Below are positions 1-6,917 of a stretch of DNA of 32,049 bases, one piece after another. The notes under the pieces were generated by a model. That model was not told the DNA's origin. It did not search any database and saw nothing but the letters and a program-made list of their open reading frames with translations. Within the stretch, counting starts at the first letter, position 1. Each line of letters opens with the position of its first letter. The DNA lies in the NCBI GenBank assembly GCA_031315915.1, contig JALDRK010000041.1:1-32049 (forward strand), given 5' to 3'. Position numbers and translations under genes: made by a program. The stretch comes from Nitrospirales bacterium (lineage in GTDB: Bacteria > Nitrospirota > Nitrospiria > Nitrospirales > UBA8639).

Positions 1-2
1 CC

Positions 3-386
3 TGGGCCTATATCCGTGACAACAATCTTGGCGTTGATGGAACGCCAAACGGTCAACCACGACGTATGCAGGGCTATTGGCTCCAATTGAATTACCACTT
101 CCTTCCCCAATGGCTCAGTAATTGGGCCCCTACCTTCTTTAAACAGGAAGTCTCCACCTTCACGGCTGTGGCACGGTGGGAAAAAATGAACTTGGGACAA
201 GACCTCAACTCCAATACGGAAGCCGGGAGTCTGGGAGAGTGGGAACGACTGACTCTAGGACTTAACTTCCGGCCAACGGAAGACACCGTCTTCAAAACGG
301 ATTTCCAATATACCCCTATGGGGCGCAGCGGGGATCAACGAATTCATGACACAGCATTTGTCGCTTCTTGGGCGACTTATTTCTAA
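3..386 (+). CDS. Outer-membrane beta-barrel porin, C-terminal fragment
   Basis: The open frame enters from the left edge (first full codon at 3), so the N-terminus is missing. About 127 residues are visible. They show alternating polar and aromatic strands such as GYWLQLNYHF and TVFKTDFQYT, and the protein ends in Ser-Trp-Ala-Thr-Tyr-Phe. A terminal aromatic residue after a beta strand is the usual signal for BAM-dependent insertion into the outer membrane. The strand pattern resembles phosphate-selective-porin-like (OprO/OprP-type) or general Gram-negative porins, but the substrate cannot be told from this part. A hairpin follows 17 bp after the stop codon, so the gene probably ends its own transcription unit, separate from the promoter at 501. 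Porin-like barrel is well supported; the family name is a guess. Confidence 0.7.
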   Translation, partial: WAYIRDNNLGVDGTPNGQPRRMQGYWLQLNYHFLPQWLSNWAPTFFKQEVSTFTAVARWEKMNLGQDLNSNTEAGSLGEWERLTLGLNFRPTEDTVFKTDFQYTPMGRSGDQRIHDTAFVASWATYF

Positions 387-402
387 CAATTTTCGCCAAC
401 GA

Positions 403-435
403 GGCAGGAGAAAGGGTCTAAGCCTTTCTCCTGCC
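403..435 (+). terminator. Hairpin after the porin gene
   Basis: A perfect 13-bp inverted repeat (403-415 with 423-435) surrounds a 7-nt loop, 17 bp after the porin stop. No T-run follows, so it may be a 3'-end stabiliser or a weak terminator rather than a classical intrinsic one. Confidence 0.6.
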
Positions 436-500
436 CCTCCAAAATGTCAAATCGAGACGTATCCTGTGAAAACTCTATAAAATCACCAAAAACTTCCCGG

Positions 501-530
501 TTGACCCAATAGAATTTCCGATGCTACAAT
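501..530 (+). promoter_or_regulatory. Sigma70-type promoter of the lipoprotein/FMN-binding operon
   Basis: TTGACC (501-506) and TACAAT (525-530) are 18 bp apart, predicting a start near 537. A perfect TATAAT also lies at 546-551 with a poor -35, and may be a second promoter. Both sit next to the Fur-like sites at 546-586, so repressor binding there would block initiation or early elongation. Confidence 0.55.
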
Positions 531-545
531 CGGCCTGTTATTTTT

Positions 546-586
546 TATAATGAGAATCAAATTCAAATAAAATGCAAATCATTCTC
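546..586 (+). promoter_or_regulatory. Two tandem Fur-box-like operators
   Basis: Positions 546-564 and 568-586 each match 14 of 19 bases of the classical Fur box GATAATGATAATCATTATC (my count). The arms read AATGAGAATCA on the left and the inverted AATCATTCTCG on the right, so the two sites are arranged as a larger dyad. They lie immediately downstream of the 501-530 promoter. AT-richness inflates chance matches, but two adjacent good sites at a promoter are more than expected. Iron-responsive repression of the downstream unit is an inference. Confidence 0.5.
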
Positions 587-622
587 GTTTTTTAATTGAT
601 CTCCACTTTATATTCGGTTTTT

Positions 623-1117
623 ATGATGCTGGCTTTATCTTTGGCTTCCCTGTTCCGTCTCTCCTCTCTGGTTGTGATTTCTTCCATTTTCTTGGGCTGC
701 AGTTTCCTTTCAGGTCCAGAGTTGATGGTGGAACGGTATATGGCCTGCCCCATGGATTCCGTGTGGAATTCTTCCTTGGAATCGCTCAAGGCTTATCCGG
801 TTACCATGAAAGACAAATCCAGTGGCGTGATCGAAACTGGCTGGCGAGTGGAATATGTCCAGAGTGCCGGATATGGACTGCTTCAGCGTGAGGGCATGGG
901 CGATAAAGAACGCTCTCAACTCACCCTGACCATGAAACCGCTGGAATCCAACGTCGTTCGCCTGCAATTGGCCGAACGGCGGCAACATTGGGGATTCCGC
1001 GGCGGAGCGAGGATTTATGACTGGTACCCGGTCCAACCCTCCCAAAAAGAGATGGACCAAATCCTGAACAAGTTAACACAAAAACTCGAGGGCGAAGGAT
1101 GTTTCGTCGAATCCTAA
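623..1117 (+). CDS. Putative lipoprotein, BamC-like helix-grip style
   Basis: The ORF can begin at a TTG (596) or at adjacent ATGs (623, 626); no clear Shine-Dalgarno decides. I chose 623, which leaves a hydrophobic signal segment ending in Phe-Leu-Gly-Cys, a lipobox with an unusual Phe at -3. The mature part contains an alpha/beta pattern with Val-Trp near its start and a Ser-Gly-Val-Ile-Glu-Thr-Gly-Trp segment. That segment recalls the 'G-x-I-x-T-x-W' signature of BamC/NlpB-like helix-grip lipoproteins; the similarity is weak and recalled, not searched. The 3' end overlaps the FMN-binding gene by 19 nt, indicating translational coupling. It is the first gene behind the Fur-like sites, so it is probably part of an iron-responsive envelope module. 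No function is claimed. Confidence 0.6.
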   Translation: MMLALSLASLFRLSSLVVISSIFLGCSFLSGPELMVERYMACPMDSVWNSSLESLKAYPVTMKDKSSGVIETGWRVEYVQSAGYGLLQREGMGDKERSQLTLTMKPLESNVVRLQLAERRQHWGFRGGARIYDWYPVQPSQKEMDQILNKLTQKLEGEGCFVES

Positions 1118-1791
1118 TTCTTTCATTCCTTCTCACGATTTCCCTAGGTCTCCTCTATGCCGTCCCTGCCATGGCTCAGCTTGACCAGATTTGGGATGAA
1201 GAACTGAACCGATACCTCACACCACAGGAAATGGTCCAGGAAGATATCTACCTGACCGAGGAAGAAGCGGCAAAATTGATGTTTCCCAACTCCGACTCCA
1301 TCCGCTCAGAGGTCATTACCATCACGGAAGACCAAAAACGGCTTATCGAAGAACGCATCGGATGGCATTTTCCGGAATCTACCTTTGATTGCTTTATCGG
1401 AGAAACGAAGGGAAAAGTCGATGGATGGGCCTTTATCCAACATACGATCGGGAAGCATAAACCTATGACCTATATGGTTGGGGTTGACCCTGAAGGGGAA
1501 GTGACCAATGTTGAAGTTTTAATTTATCGAGAATCCCGGGGAAGTGAAGTGAGCAAAAAACGTTTCAATTATCAATACCAGGGGAAAACGATGCATGATC
1601 CCATTCGGATCAACAGGGATGTCATCAATATTTCAGGAGCCACCATGTCGGTGCGATCCATGAGTGCTGGCGTCAAACGCGCCCTCGTACTGGCCGAAGA
1701 ACTCTACTTAAAACCCACGGGAAATGGTGCCACCATCAATACGGCCAGGCGAGCGGACAAAGGCTTTTTGGAGTCTCTGCTGGGGTTCTAA
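1099..1791 (+). CDS. Secreted FMN-binding domain protein (flavinylated electron carrier)
   Basis: The 230-aa protein begins with a Sec signal peptide (hydrophobic core at about residues 5-22, likely cleavage after Ala-Met-Ala, residues 24-26). The C-terminal half is an FMN-binding domain like those of NqrC and RnfG. Ser-Gly-Ala-Thr at 179-182, followed by Met-Ser, matches the site where ApbE links FMN covalently to Thr (T182), with Asp174 upstream. The middle segment (about 105-170) has the usual strand pattern of the domain. It should be a periplasmic one- or two-electron carrier. No ApbE is encoded in the window. Its neighbours are a lipoprotein (19-nt overlap) and a polytopic membrane protein 17 bp downstream, which fits an envelope electron-transfer module. 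The Fur-like sites suggest expression under iron limitation. The domain call is firm; partner and substrate are unknown. Confidence 0.85.
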   Translation: MFRRILILSFLLTISLGLLYAVPAMAQLDQIWDEELNRYLTPQEMVQEDIYLTEEEAAKLMFPNSDSIRSEVITITEDQKRLIEERIGWHFPESTFDCFIGETKGKVDGWAFIQHTIGKHKPMTYMVGVDPEGEVTNVEVLIYRESRGSEVSKKRFNYQYQGKTMHDPIRINRDVINISGATMSVRSMSAGVKRALVLAEELYLKPTGNGATINTARRADKGFLESLLGF

Positions 1792-1808
1792 CCTCCTGCA
1801 ACAATGGA

Positions 1809-2321
1809 ATGCGAAATTTTAATGCCCGCTTTCGTCTCCGCGATACTGACCGCCACATCCGCTTAGTGTATACCTGGTTTCTCCTGCTTATGCTGGCAGG
1901 ATTCATCTTCACCTTTTTTTGGGCTCATAGCATGACCGATCTTACACCCAAAGGGTTGGCTGAACATTATTTGGGATCCGATGCTACGTTTGGGGAACCC
2001 ATGCCTTTTGGCCAACTGGCCGAGACCACACACTTTCATCTGTTTACCATGCCGGTCACGTTCATGATTTTGGTGCATGTGCTCTATCTCACGATGGCCA
2101 GTTCTACCTTGAAAGTCGTCACCACTTGGCTTTCCTTCCTTGGGGTAACGCTGGACCTCATTTCCCCATGGTTAATTGCCTATGTTTCACCGATTTTTGT
2201 GTTTACGATGCTGACCGGCGACATACTGATGGTAGTGGGGTTTCTTATAATGTTCGTTATCCCCATGTATGAAATGTGGTGGCAGAAAGCTGCGCTTATG
2301 ATGCCTGAAGCTGACGATTAA
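1809..2321 (+). CDS. Four-helix integral membrane protein with intramembrane histidines
   Basis: The 170-aa protein has about four membrane segments (roughly residues 18-38, 75-96, 103-127 and 130-152). Histidines cluster at the start of helix 2 (H75 and H77 in Thr-His-Phe-His), with another within it at about residue 90; helix 1 ends in Trp-Ala-His. Such placement could bind heme or a quinone, but this is not shown. I do not recognise a named family. It lies 17 bp after the FMN-binding gene and just before a strong terminator, so it is the last gene of the unit. A membrane partner passing electrons to or from the flavinylated periplasmic protein is the simplest reading, comparable in layout to other flavinylation-associated membrane proteins. 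Confidence 0.7.
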   Translation: MRNFNARFRLRDTDRHIRLVYTWFLLLMLAGFIFTFFWAHSMTDLTPKGLAEHYLGSDATFGEPMPFGQLAETTHFHLFTMPVTFMILVHVLYLTMASSTLKVVTTWLSFLGVTLDLISPWLIAYVSPIFVFTMLTGDILMVVGFLIMFVIPMYEMWWQKAALMMPEADD

Positions 2322-2369
2322 GCTGAAAGACGATCTTATACATTTTTAGGCCAGAGGTTTTTAACCCAG

Positions 2370-2405
2370 AGCCCATGAGCCTTATGAAGGCTCATGGGCT
2401 TTTTT
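2370..2405 (+). terminator. Intrinsic terminator of the FMN-binding operon
   Basis: A perfect 12-bp stem (2370-2381 with 2389-2400) with a 7-nt loop runs into a six-T tract (2400-2405), then CGTTT. This is a textbook rho-independent terminator 48 bp after the membrane protein gene. Confidence 0.9.
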
Positions 2406-2490
2406 CGTTTCTTTTTGCCTTTGCGTCATCGGCCTATCAGTTTGAGAGCGAGCTTTTCTCATTTGTCCGCCCTCAAAGAGTGTGGAGGCT

Positions 2491-2533
2491 CCTCCGAATC
2501 CTCCACCATCCCCTCCGCACAAGAGGTCGGAGG
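2491..2533 (+). other. CCTCC-rich, hairpin-forming stretch upstream of the cytochrome gene
   Basis: The gene-free interval 2406-2630 contains three CCTCC motifs (2491-2495, 2500-2504, 2512-2516) and a 6-bp hairpin (2512-2517 with 2528-2533). CCTCC is complementary to the GGAGG ribosome-binding site at 2620-2624, so on one transcript these could mask it. I found no convincing promoter in this interval. Confidence 0.25.
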
Positions 2534-2630
2534 AAGGTCATCATGAAATGAATAGGAAAGACACAGAAGAAGGTCCTTTCCCTACAGGCCAAAGAGCCGC
2601 CATTTTTTATTTTATTTACGGAGGTTCCCC

Positions 2631-4394
2631 ATGAATGCACGTTCAATGTATCCCACACATTTTATTCCGATCCTACTTATTTTATTATTGACAAGCTTTT
2701 CAGAATTGGGAGTACTTCATGACGCCTCTGCGCAAGAGGCGGAGGAAGTTGATCCGGCAGAAATCACCAATGGGGAACGGTTGTTTTTGGAAACCCGGTT
2801 CGCTCAATTCTTCAAGGTTTTTTTGGATAACGGAGGCGATGTCAATAGTCCTTTGCCTCTTGGCGATGCCGCTCTGGACAAGGTCGTGAATTGGAACCTG
2901 CAACCGGATCAATTCACCGATGGCCCGTTTGCCGGACAATCCATGAATTGCCGAAGTTGTCACTTCGTGGACGAACAATTGGATGTGGCGCAATATGGGA
3001 TGCGGACCTATACGGATTTTGCCGGTCGAAGCCCTGTTCCGGCCCGTGAAGACGGACATCAGACGACCGTCCGCAATTCCCCCCCCCTTGTCAATGCTTC
3101 CCTTGAGAGGAAAAATTTCTTTTTGCACTTTGACGCAGAATTCGCGACCATGACCGATTTGGTCAAGGGCACTCTGACCGGGAGAAATTACGGGTATTTG
3201 GCGAACGAACGGACAATTGCCATCGCCCATATTGCCAGGATCATTCGAGAAGATGATGGAACCGGTGAATTGGCTCAAGAATTTGGGGGGCTTTCCTATG
3301 CTATCCTTCTCACAGGAACCGATCCTACAATTCCAGAAGAATTCCTTCTACCGGAAGAATTTCGCCTGGATGTTTCTCAGGCAACCAACCAGCAGATTTT
3401 TCATGCTATCTCCCAACTCATTGGAGCCTACACGGAGGACCTTGCCTTTTCACAGGATGAGGAAGGTAATTTCAATTTATCTCCTTATGACGTGTTTCTT
3501 GAGAAAAACCGTCTTCCCCGCCAACCCAAAAAATGGGAGTCTCCGGAACAATACAGCCGACGCTTGACGGTCTTAATCGATTTCCTTGAGGAATCCGGCG
3601 CACTGGAGTTCGTCACCTCTAATCCCAATTCCGAAGATGGAAAGTTTCAATTTCATGCTCAACCATTCGTGTTCGGTGAGGAAGAACTTCGCGGATTGAA
3701 AATATTTTTTGCCCGACGGAACCGCCCTCTCCGGCCCAGCGATCTGGCAAGGGGGGGGATCGGCAATTGTATTGCCTGTCATACCGCACCCAATTTTACC
3801 GATTTTGAATTCCATAATACGGGTATTGCTCAAATGGAATATGATCAGATTCACGGATCTGGAGCCTTCAAAGCACTTCATATTCCAGGATTAGGTCGAC
3901 GCAATAGAAACCCCGAGGCCTTTCTTCCAGCTACCTCCCGGCATCCCAATGCCCAAGAACCTTTTCGTTCCATCCCCGGGACGGAGAACCCTCAATTAAC
4001 GGATCTCGGAGTCTGGAATATTTTCTGGAATCCCGATTTCCCCAAATCTCAATTTCGTCTCTGGACAACTCTTTGTGAAAATGCGTTGGACGGCCGCCGG
4101 CCAAAATTTTGGAATATCATTCGGTTTTGTCTACCCGACCGTTTATTACAAAATTCCATTGCCGTCTTTAAAACACCGGGCTTACGGGATCTGGGGCACT
4201 CTGCTCCCTATAGTCATGTCGGAATCGCAGATACCCTGGAAAAGGTGATTTTGGGGTATAAGAACAACTCAGAACTGGCTCGCCAGAAGGACCTTCGCAA
4301 TGGAGACGACGAACTGAAACGGATCGCACTTATTGAGGAAGATATTCCACCCCTGGCGGCATTCCTAAAAGCACTCAATGAGGATTATGAATAA
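2631..4394 (+). CDS. Secreted di-heme c-type cytochrome, MauG/CcpA superfamily
   Basis: The 587-aa protein begins with a signal peptide ending near Ala-Ser-Ala (residues 32-34). It has two CxxCH heme sites: C107-R-S-C110-H111 and C380-I-A-C383-H384. The C-terminal Lys-Thr-Pro-Gly-Leu-Arg-Asp and Ala-Pro-Tyr-Ser-His segments, followed by Thr-Leu-Glu-Lys-Val, are the signature of di-heme cytochrome c peroxidases and MauG-like enzymes, where they position the high-potential heme. The protein is much longer than usual CcpA (about 330-360 aa), and its heme sites are 273 residues apart instead of roughly 145. It therefore carries a large insert or belongs to a divergent subfamily. The start is set by GGAGG at 2620-2624, 6 nt before ATG. 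It is monocistronic, bounded by terminators. Peroxide reduction or protein-cofactor oxidation is possible; the substrate is unknown. Confidence 0.85.
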   Translation: MNARSMYPTHFIPILLILLLTSFSELGVLHDASAQEAEEVDPAEITNGERLFLETRFAQFFKVFLDNGGDVNSPLPLGDAALDKVVNWNLQPDQFTDGPFAGQSMNCRSCHFVDEQLDVAQYGMRTYTDFAGRSPVPAREDGHQTTVRNSPPLVNASLERKNFFLHFDAEFATMTDLVKGTLTGRNYGYLANERTIAIAHIARIIREDDGTGELAQEFGGLSYAILLTGTDPTIPEEFLLPEEFRLDVSQATNQQIFHAISQLIGAYTEDLAFSQDEEGNFNLSPYDVFLEKNRLPRQPKKWESPEQYSRRLTVLIDFLEESGALEFVTSNPNSEDGKFQFHAQPFVFGEEELRGLKIFFARRNRPLRPSDLARGGIGNCIACHTAPNFTDFEFHNTGIAQMEYDQIHGSGAFKALHIPGLGRRNRNPEAFLPATSRHPNAQEPFRSIPGTENPQLTDLGVWNIFWNPDFPKSQFRLWTTLCENALDGRRPKFWNIIRFCLPDRLLQNSIAVFKTPGLRDLGHSAPYSHVGIADTLEKVILGYKNNSELARQKDLRNGDDELKRIALIEEDIPPLAAFLKALNEDYE

Positions 4395-4424
4395 GCTTAA
4401 GAGATTTCAGGGAACATATCTTGG

Positions 4425-4451
4425 AGCGCCTTCCCTAAAAGGGAAGGCGCT
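4425..4451 (+). terminator. Terminator hairpin after the di-heme cytochrome gene
   Basis: A perfect 11-bp stem (4425-4435 with 4441-4451) with a TAAAA loop lies 30 bp after the stop codon. Only TTT follows (4451-4453), so termination may be partial. Confidence 0.7.
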
Positions 4452-4602
4452 TTGCATTCAAGATTCAAACAGATCAATTCTCTCTTTTTTTCGTCTTCCA
4501 ATTCGCCGACTGTTCGCTCTTTCTGTGACAAGATTCTAATTATTCCCAAATCAGGTCCCATACCCTGAATTTCCTCAGCATGGTCAAAGCTCCTTGCGCT
4601 CC

Positions 4603-4631
4603 TTGACAATCGGCAAAAATATTTTTATGAT
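4603..4631 (+). promoter_or_regulatory. Strong sigma70-type promoter
   Basis: TTGACA (4603-4608) and TATGAT (4626-4631) are separated by 17 bp, an almost perfect consensus promoter. Its predicted start near 4638 leaves a leader of about 45 nt before the ATG at 4683. Confidence 0.75.
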
Positions 4632-4647
4632 AATGAAAATGGAATTC
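4629..4647 (+). promoter_or_regulatory. Fur-box-like operator overlapping the -10 element
   Basis: Positions 4629-4647 match 13 of 19 Fur-box bases; the first eight (GATAATGA) are exact. The site overlaps the -10 hexamer, the position expected for steric repression. Its right half is poor. Confidence 0.4.
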
Positions 4648-4682
4648 AAAATCGTTTAAATCCAAGAAAGGATATATACACC

Positions 4683-5273
4683 ATGAACATCAATTTTAAA
4701 ATTCCAACCTTTCGACTTCCATGCCTCCAGAAAGGGGATTTATGCTTCGCTCCCCTCACGAATTTTGACGGAAATCCCTTCATTTTATGCTGCCTTCCTC
4801 ATTTGACTGAAAAGGAGGCCTGGCTGCTGGAGTCTCACACCAAGGAAGTTAAGAAATCCGGCGGAACCCTTATTATCTTGTTGAACCGGACCTTTCCCTC
4901 GACCGAATCCTGGGTTCGCCCACTTTGCGAGTTTAACCTTTCAATTTTCGTTGACCCACTAAAGCGACTGAGGCGTCCCTTGCGACTCCTTTCTAATCTT
5001 CCTCTTCAGCGATGTGAATCCCTTATTTTTGACCAACAAAATTTATTGAAATTTCGAATCTTTCATGAATTTAATTTGCGAGGCCTTTCCACCATACTCA
5101 CTATCGCAAAAACCGACATGCCGCCTCCCACACACCTCTCCGACAGACTAAAGCCCTTGGGACTTAAGCGAAATGAAGACTTCCGATACTCCCACCATCA
5201 CCAAGATCAACCCAAGCACAATGAACTCCATCCTGAGTCAGTTTATCGTAAAATTTCTGAGATCTGCGCGTAA
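4683..5273 (+). CDS. Hypothetical protein, possibly a degenerate thioredoxin-like fold
   Basis: I do not recognise this 196-aa protein. It has no signal peptide or membrane segment. The N-terminal half reads like a peroxiredoxin/thioredoxin fold: Gly-Asp-Leu-Cys-Phe-Ala-Pro-Leu, then Asp-Gly-Asn-Pro-Phe-Ile-Leu and a Gly-Gly-Thr-Leu-Ile-Ile-Leu strand. The usual active-site Cys motif is not recognisable, so any such relation is tentative. The C-terminal part is His-rich (about residues 170-185). The ATG follows an AAAGGA motif by about 10 nt. It is the first gene behind the strong promoter with a Fur-like site, and the PIN-TRAM gene starts 18 bp later, so the two are probably cotranscribed. 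Confidence 0.6.
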   Translation: MNINFKIPTFRLPCLQKGDLCFAPLTNFDGNPFILCCLPHLTEKEAWLLESHTKEVKKSGGTLIILLNRTFPSTESWVRPLCEFNLSIFVDPLKRLRRPLRLLSNLPLQRCESLIFDQQNLLKFRIFHEFNLRGLSTILTIAKTDMPPPTHLSDRLKPLGLKRNEDFRYSHHHQDQPKHNELHPESVYRKISEICA

Positions 5274-5291
5274 CCCCTTGTGGAGATTTTC

Positions 5292-6407
5292 ATGCAACGT
5301 AATCAAGCACCTCAAAAAGTAGAGGATAACATGCACAATTTGATATCCCCCTTTTCCTTATTGGATGCGAGAGGAAATTCCTGGCACAAGACAACCATTT
5401 GGGGGTTGATCGCAGGACTGACCCTTGGTGGGACTTTCGGAAGTCAGACGGATTTCTTCTTTTGGCAGGCCGAAATTGAATGGGGATTAATCGGAATGTT
5501 GTTTGGAATTGTCAGCGTCCAAATCATCAAACAACTCTCCAAGATTGAAGTCTCACTTCTCACTAGGTATGCCATCACGCTGGTTTTCACCCTTCTTAGT
5601 CTGCAAAGTTGGCAAACACTCAGTCATTTCCTCTTTCAATCTTTTCCGTTATCGGAACAAGTGACCCTGCTATTTGGCTTGTTGTTTTGCCCCTTATTAG
5701 GGTGGCAGGTGGGTATCCTACTCGCCTCCTCACTTACGGACCCGAGAACAACCGGGGAATCTCCACCCGGACAAGACCCAAAATTGACACCGGAGCCCTC
5801 AAAACTCCTAGATTCTAGCTCCATCATTGATGGACGGATACTTTCACTGTGCAAAACAGGCTTTCTTCAAGGACGCCTTTTAGTCCCTAAGTGTATTTTG
5901 CAGGAATTACAACTATTGGCTGACTCCCCTCATCCGGACAAGCGTATTCGAGGCAAACGTGGACTGGAGATTCTCTCTCAATTACGAACTCTTCCAACGA
6001 TTGAACTTGTTATTCCCGAAGAGAATATTCGGGGAACCCTCCCAGTAGACGAACAACTTCTCACCCTAGCCACTACTCTCAAAGGCCTGATTATCACCAA
6101 CGATTGGAATCTAGCCCAGATCGCTAATCTTCAGGGATTGACAACGTTGAATATTAATGAATTGACCTATGAACTTCGTCCACTCATTCTCCCGGGACAA
6201 ACCATTCGTGTGTTTATTCAAAAAGAAGGCCAGAGTCCGGGACAGGGTGCGGCTCATTTGGACGATGGCACCTTAGTCATTATTGACCACGGCCGCAAAG
6301 CTATTGGCCAGATCGTTGAGGTAGAAGTGACACGATATATGCAAACCAATACCGGGAGGATGATTTTCGCTTCCCTGACTGAAAGTTTGGCCTTCAAGGC
6401 AGTTTAA
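5292..6407 (+). CDS. YacL-like membrane PIN-TRAM domain protein
   Basis: The protein has about four N-terminal membrane helices (roughly residues 25-165). A PIN nuclease domain follows (about 175-300), with Asp-x3-Ile-Ile-Asp-Gly at its start, a Glu in Leu-Gln-Glu-Leu, Pro-Val-Asp-Glu and Ile-Thr-Asn-Asp-Trp. These acidic positions match the metal-binding set of PIN ribonucleases. A C-terminal TRAM domain (about 305-365) ends the protein. This order is that of Bacillus YacL and its relatives, membrane-anchored putative RNases. A GTG at 5280 is possible, but GGAG at 5282-5285 sits 6 nt before the ATG at 5292, which I prefer (371 aa). It follows the hypothetical gene by 18 bp, in the same unit. 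The RNA target is unknown. Confidence 0.85.
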   Translation: MQRNQAPQKVEDNMHNLISPFSLLDARGNSWHKTTIWGLIAGLTLGGTFGSQTDFFFWQAEIEWGLIGMLFGIVSVQIIKQLSKIEVSLLTRYAITLVFTLLSLQSWQTLSHFLFQSFPLSEQVTLLFGLLFCPLLGWQVGILLASSLTDPRTTGESPPGQDPKLTPEPSKLLDSSSIIDGRILSLCKTGFLQGRLLVPKCILQELQLLADSPHPDKRIRGKRGLEILSQLRTLPTIELVIPEENIRGTLPVDEQLLTLATTLKGLIITNDWNLAQIANLQGLTTLNINELTYELRPLILPGQTIRVFIQKEGQSPGQGAAHLDDGTLVIIDHGRKAIGQIVEVEVTRYMQTNTGRMIFASLTESLAFKAV

Positions 6408-6442
6408 AGCTATCGGCTCCAGTTCTGAACAGAGGCATCAGC

Positions 6443-6472
6443 TTGACAATAGGAACCTAATGATGCTATTTT
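6443..6472 (+). promoter_or_regulatory. Sigma70-type promoter of the 49-aa zinc-ribbon gene
   Basis: TTGACA (6443-6448) and TATTTT (6467-6472) are 18 bp apart. The predicted start near 6479 gives a leader of about 150 nt that contains the hairpin at 6542-6580. Confidence 0.55.
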
Positions 6473-6478
6473 GAAATT

Positions 6479-6497
6479 GATTTTGGTTATCATTTGC
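6479..6497 (+). promoter_or_regulatory. Weak Fur-box-like site
   Basis: These 19 bases match 13 of 19 Fur-box positions, including the core TATCATT (6487-6494 region). The site begins at the predicted transcription start. It is the weakest of the Fur-like sites here and may be chance in AT-rich DNA. Confidence 0.25.
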
Positions 6498-6541
6498 ATA
6501 GTAAAAATCTAGTCAGGGGCGGGTCTTCAACCTCGCCCTTC

Positions 6542-6580
6542 AGCAGGGCCTTTAACATGCACTCCTCCGAAGGCCCTGCT
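6542..6580 (+). other. Leader hairpin upstream of the 49-aa gene
   Basis: A perfect 11-bp inverted repeat (6542-6552 with 6570-6580) around a 17-nt loop lies in the predicted leader. No strong T-run follows. It could terminate transcription from the PIN-TRAM gene or regulate the downstream small gene. Confidence 0.45.
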
Positions 6581-6628
6581 GCCATTTTAAGATAAACACT
6601 CTTCTCGCTTATCTTTGGAGGTTAGAAA

Positions 6629-6778
6629 ATGCCGAAAAAACATTGCATGCACTGCTCAAAATACACACTGTTCCCCACAGGAGCATTCTGGTCTTGCGTG
6701 CAATGCGGATGGACAATCACCTCTCAGGCATTAGGGGAATTGGCGAAACACGTTCATCGCCCCAAACGAGTCCCTTAG
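6629..6778 (+). CDS. 49-aa zinc-ribbon protein with two CxxC motifs
   Basis: This short frame starts at ATG 6629, preceded by GGAGG (6617-6621) at 7-nt spacing, one of the best ribosome-binding sites in the window. The 49-residue product has Cys-Met-His-Cys at residues 6-9 and Cys-Val-Gln-Cys at 23-26, the two knuckles of a zinc ribbon, followed by a basic tail (Lys-His-Val-His-Arg-Pro-Lys-Arg). It has its own predicted promoter (6443-6472) and an intrinsic terminator (6820-6842), so it appears to be a single-gene unit. Function is not known; small zinc ribbons often bind nucleic acids or protein partners. The gene call rests on the signals and motifs rather than on a recognised family. Confidence 0.75.
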   Translation: MPKKHCMHCSKYTLFPTGAFWSCVQCGWTITSQALGELAKHVHRPKRVP

Positions 6779-6819
6779 CTCTCACAAGAGACTTCTACTT
6801 ACCTAACTGCTACACTAAC

Positions 6820-6842
6820 GACCATGCACTTATGGTCTTTTT
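6820..6842 (+). terminator. Intrinsic terminator of the 49-aa gene
   Basis: A 6-bp stem GACCAT/ATGGTC (6820-6825 with 6832-6837) with a 6-nt loop is followed at once by TTTTT (6838-6842). It lies 41 bp after the small gene's stop. Confidence 0.65.
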
Positions 6843-6917
6843 CAATTTCTTAAAATGCCCGGGCGCCCCTTCAAAATTTTCTTTCTTATGGATTTTTCCA
6901 GAACAATACGATGGCCA

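Noticed and set aside
4397..4609. 70-aa ORF on the - strand
   Set aside because: It overlaps a terminator and the promoter of the 4683 gene, has no Shine-Dalgarno or recognisable motif, and its hydrophilic composition looks accidental.
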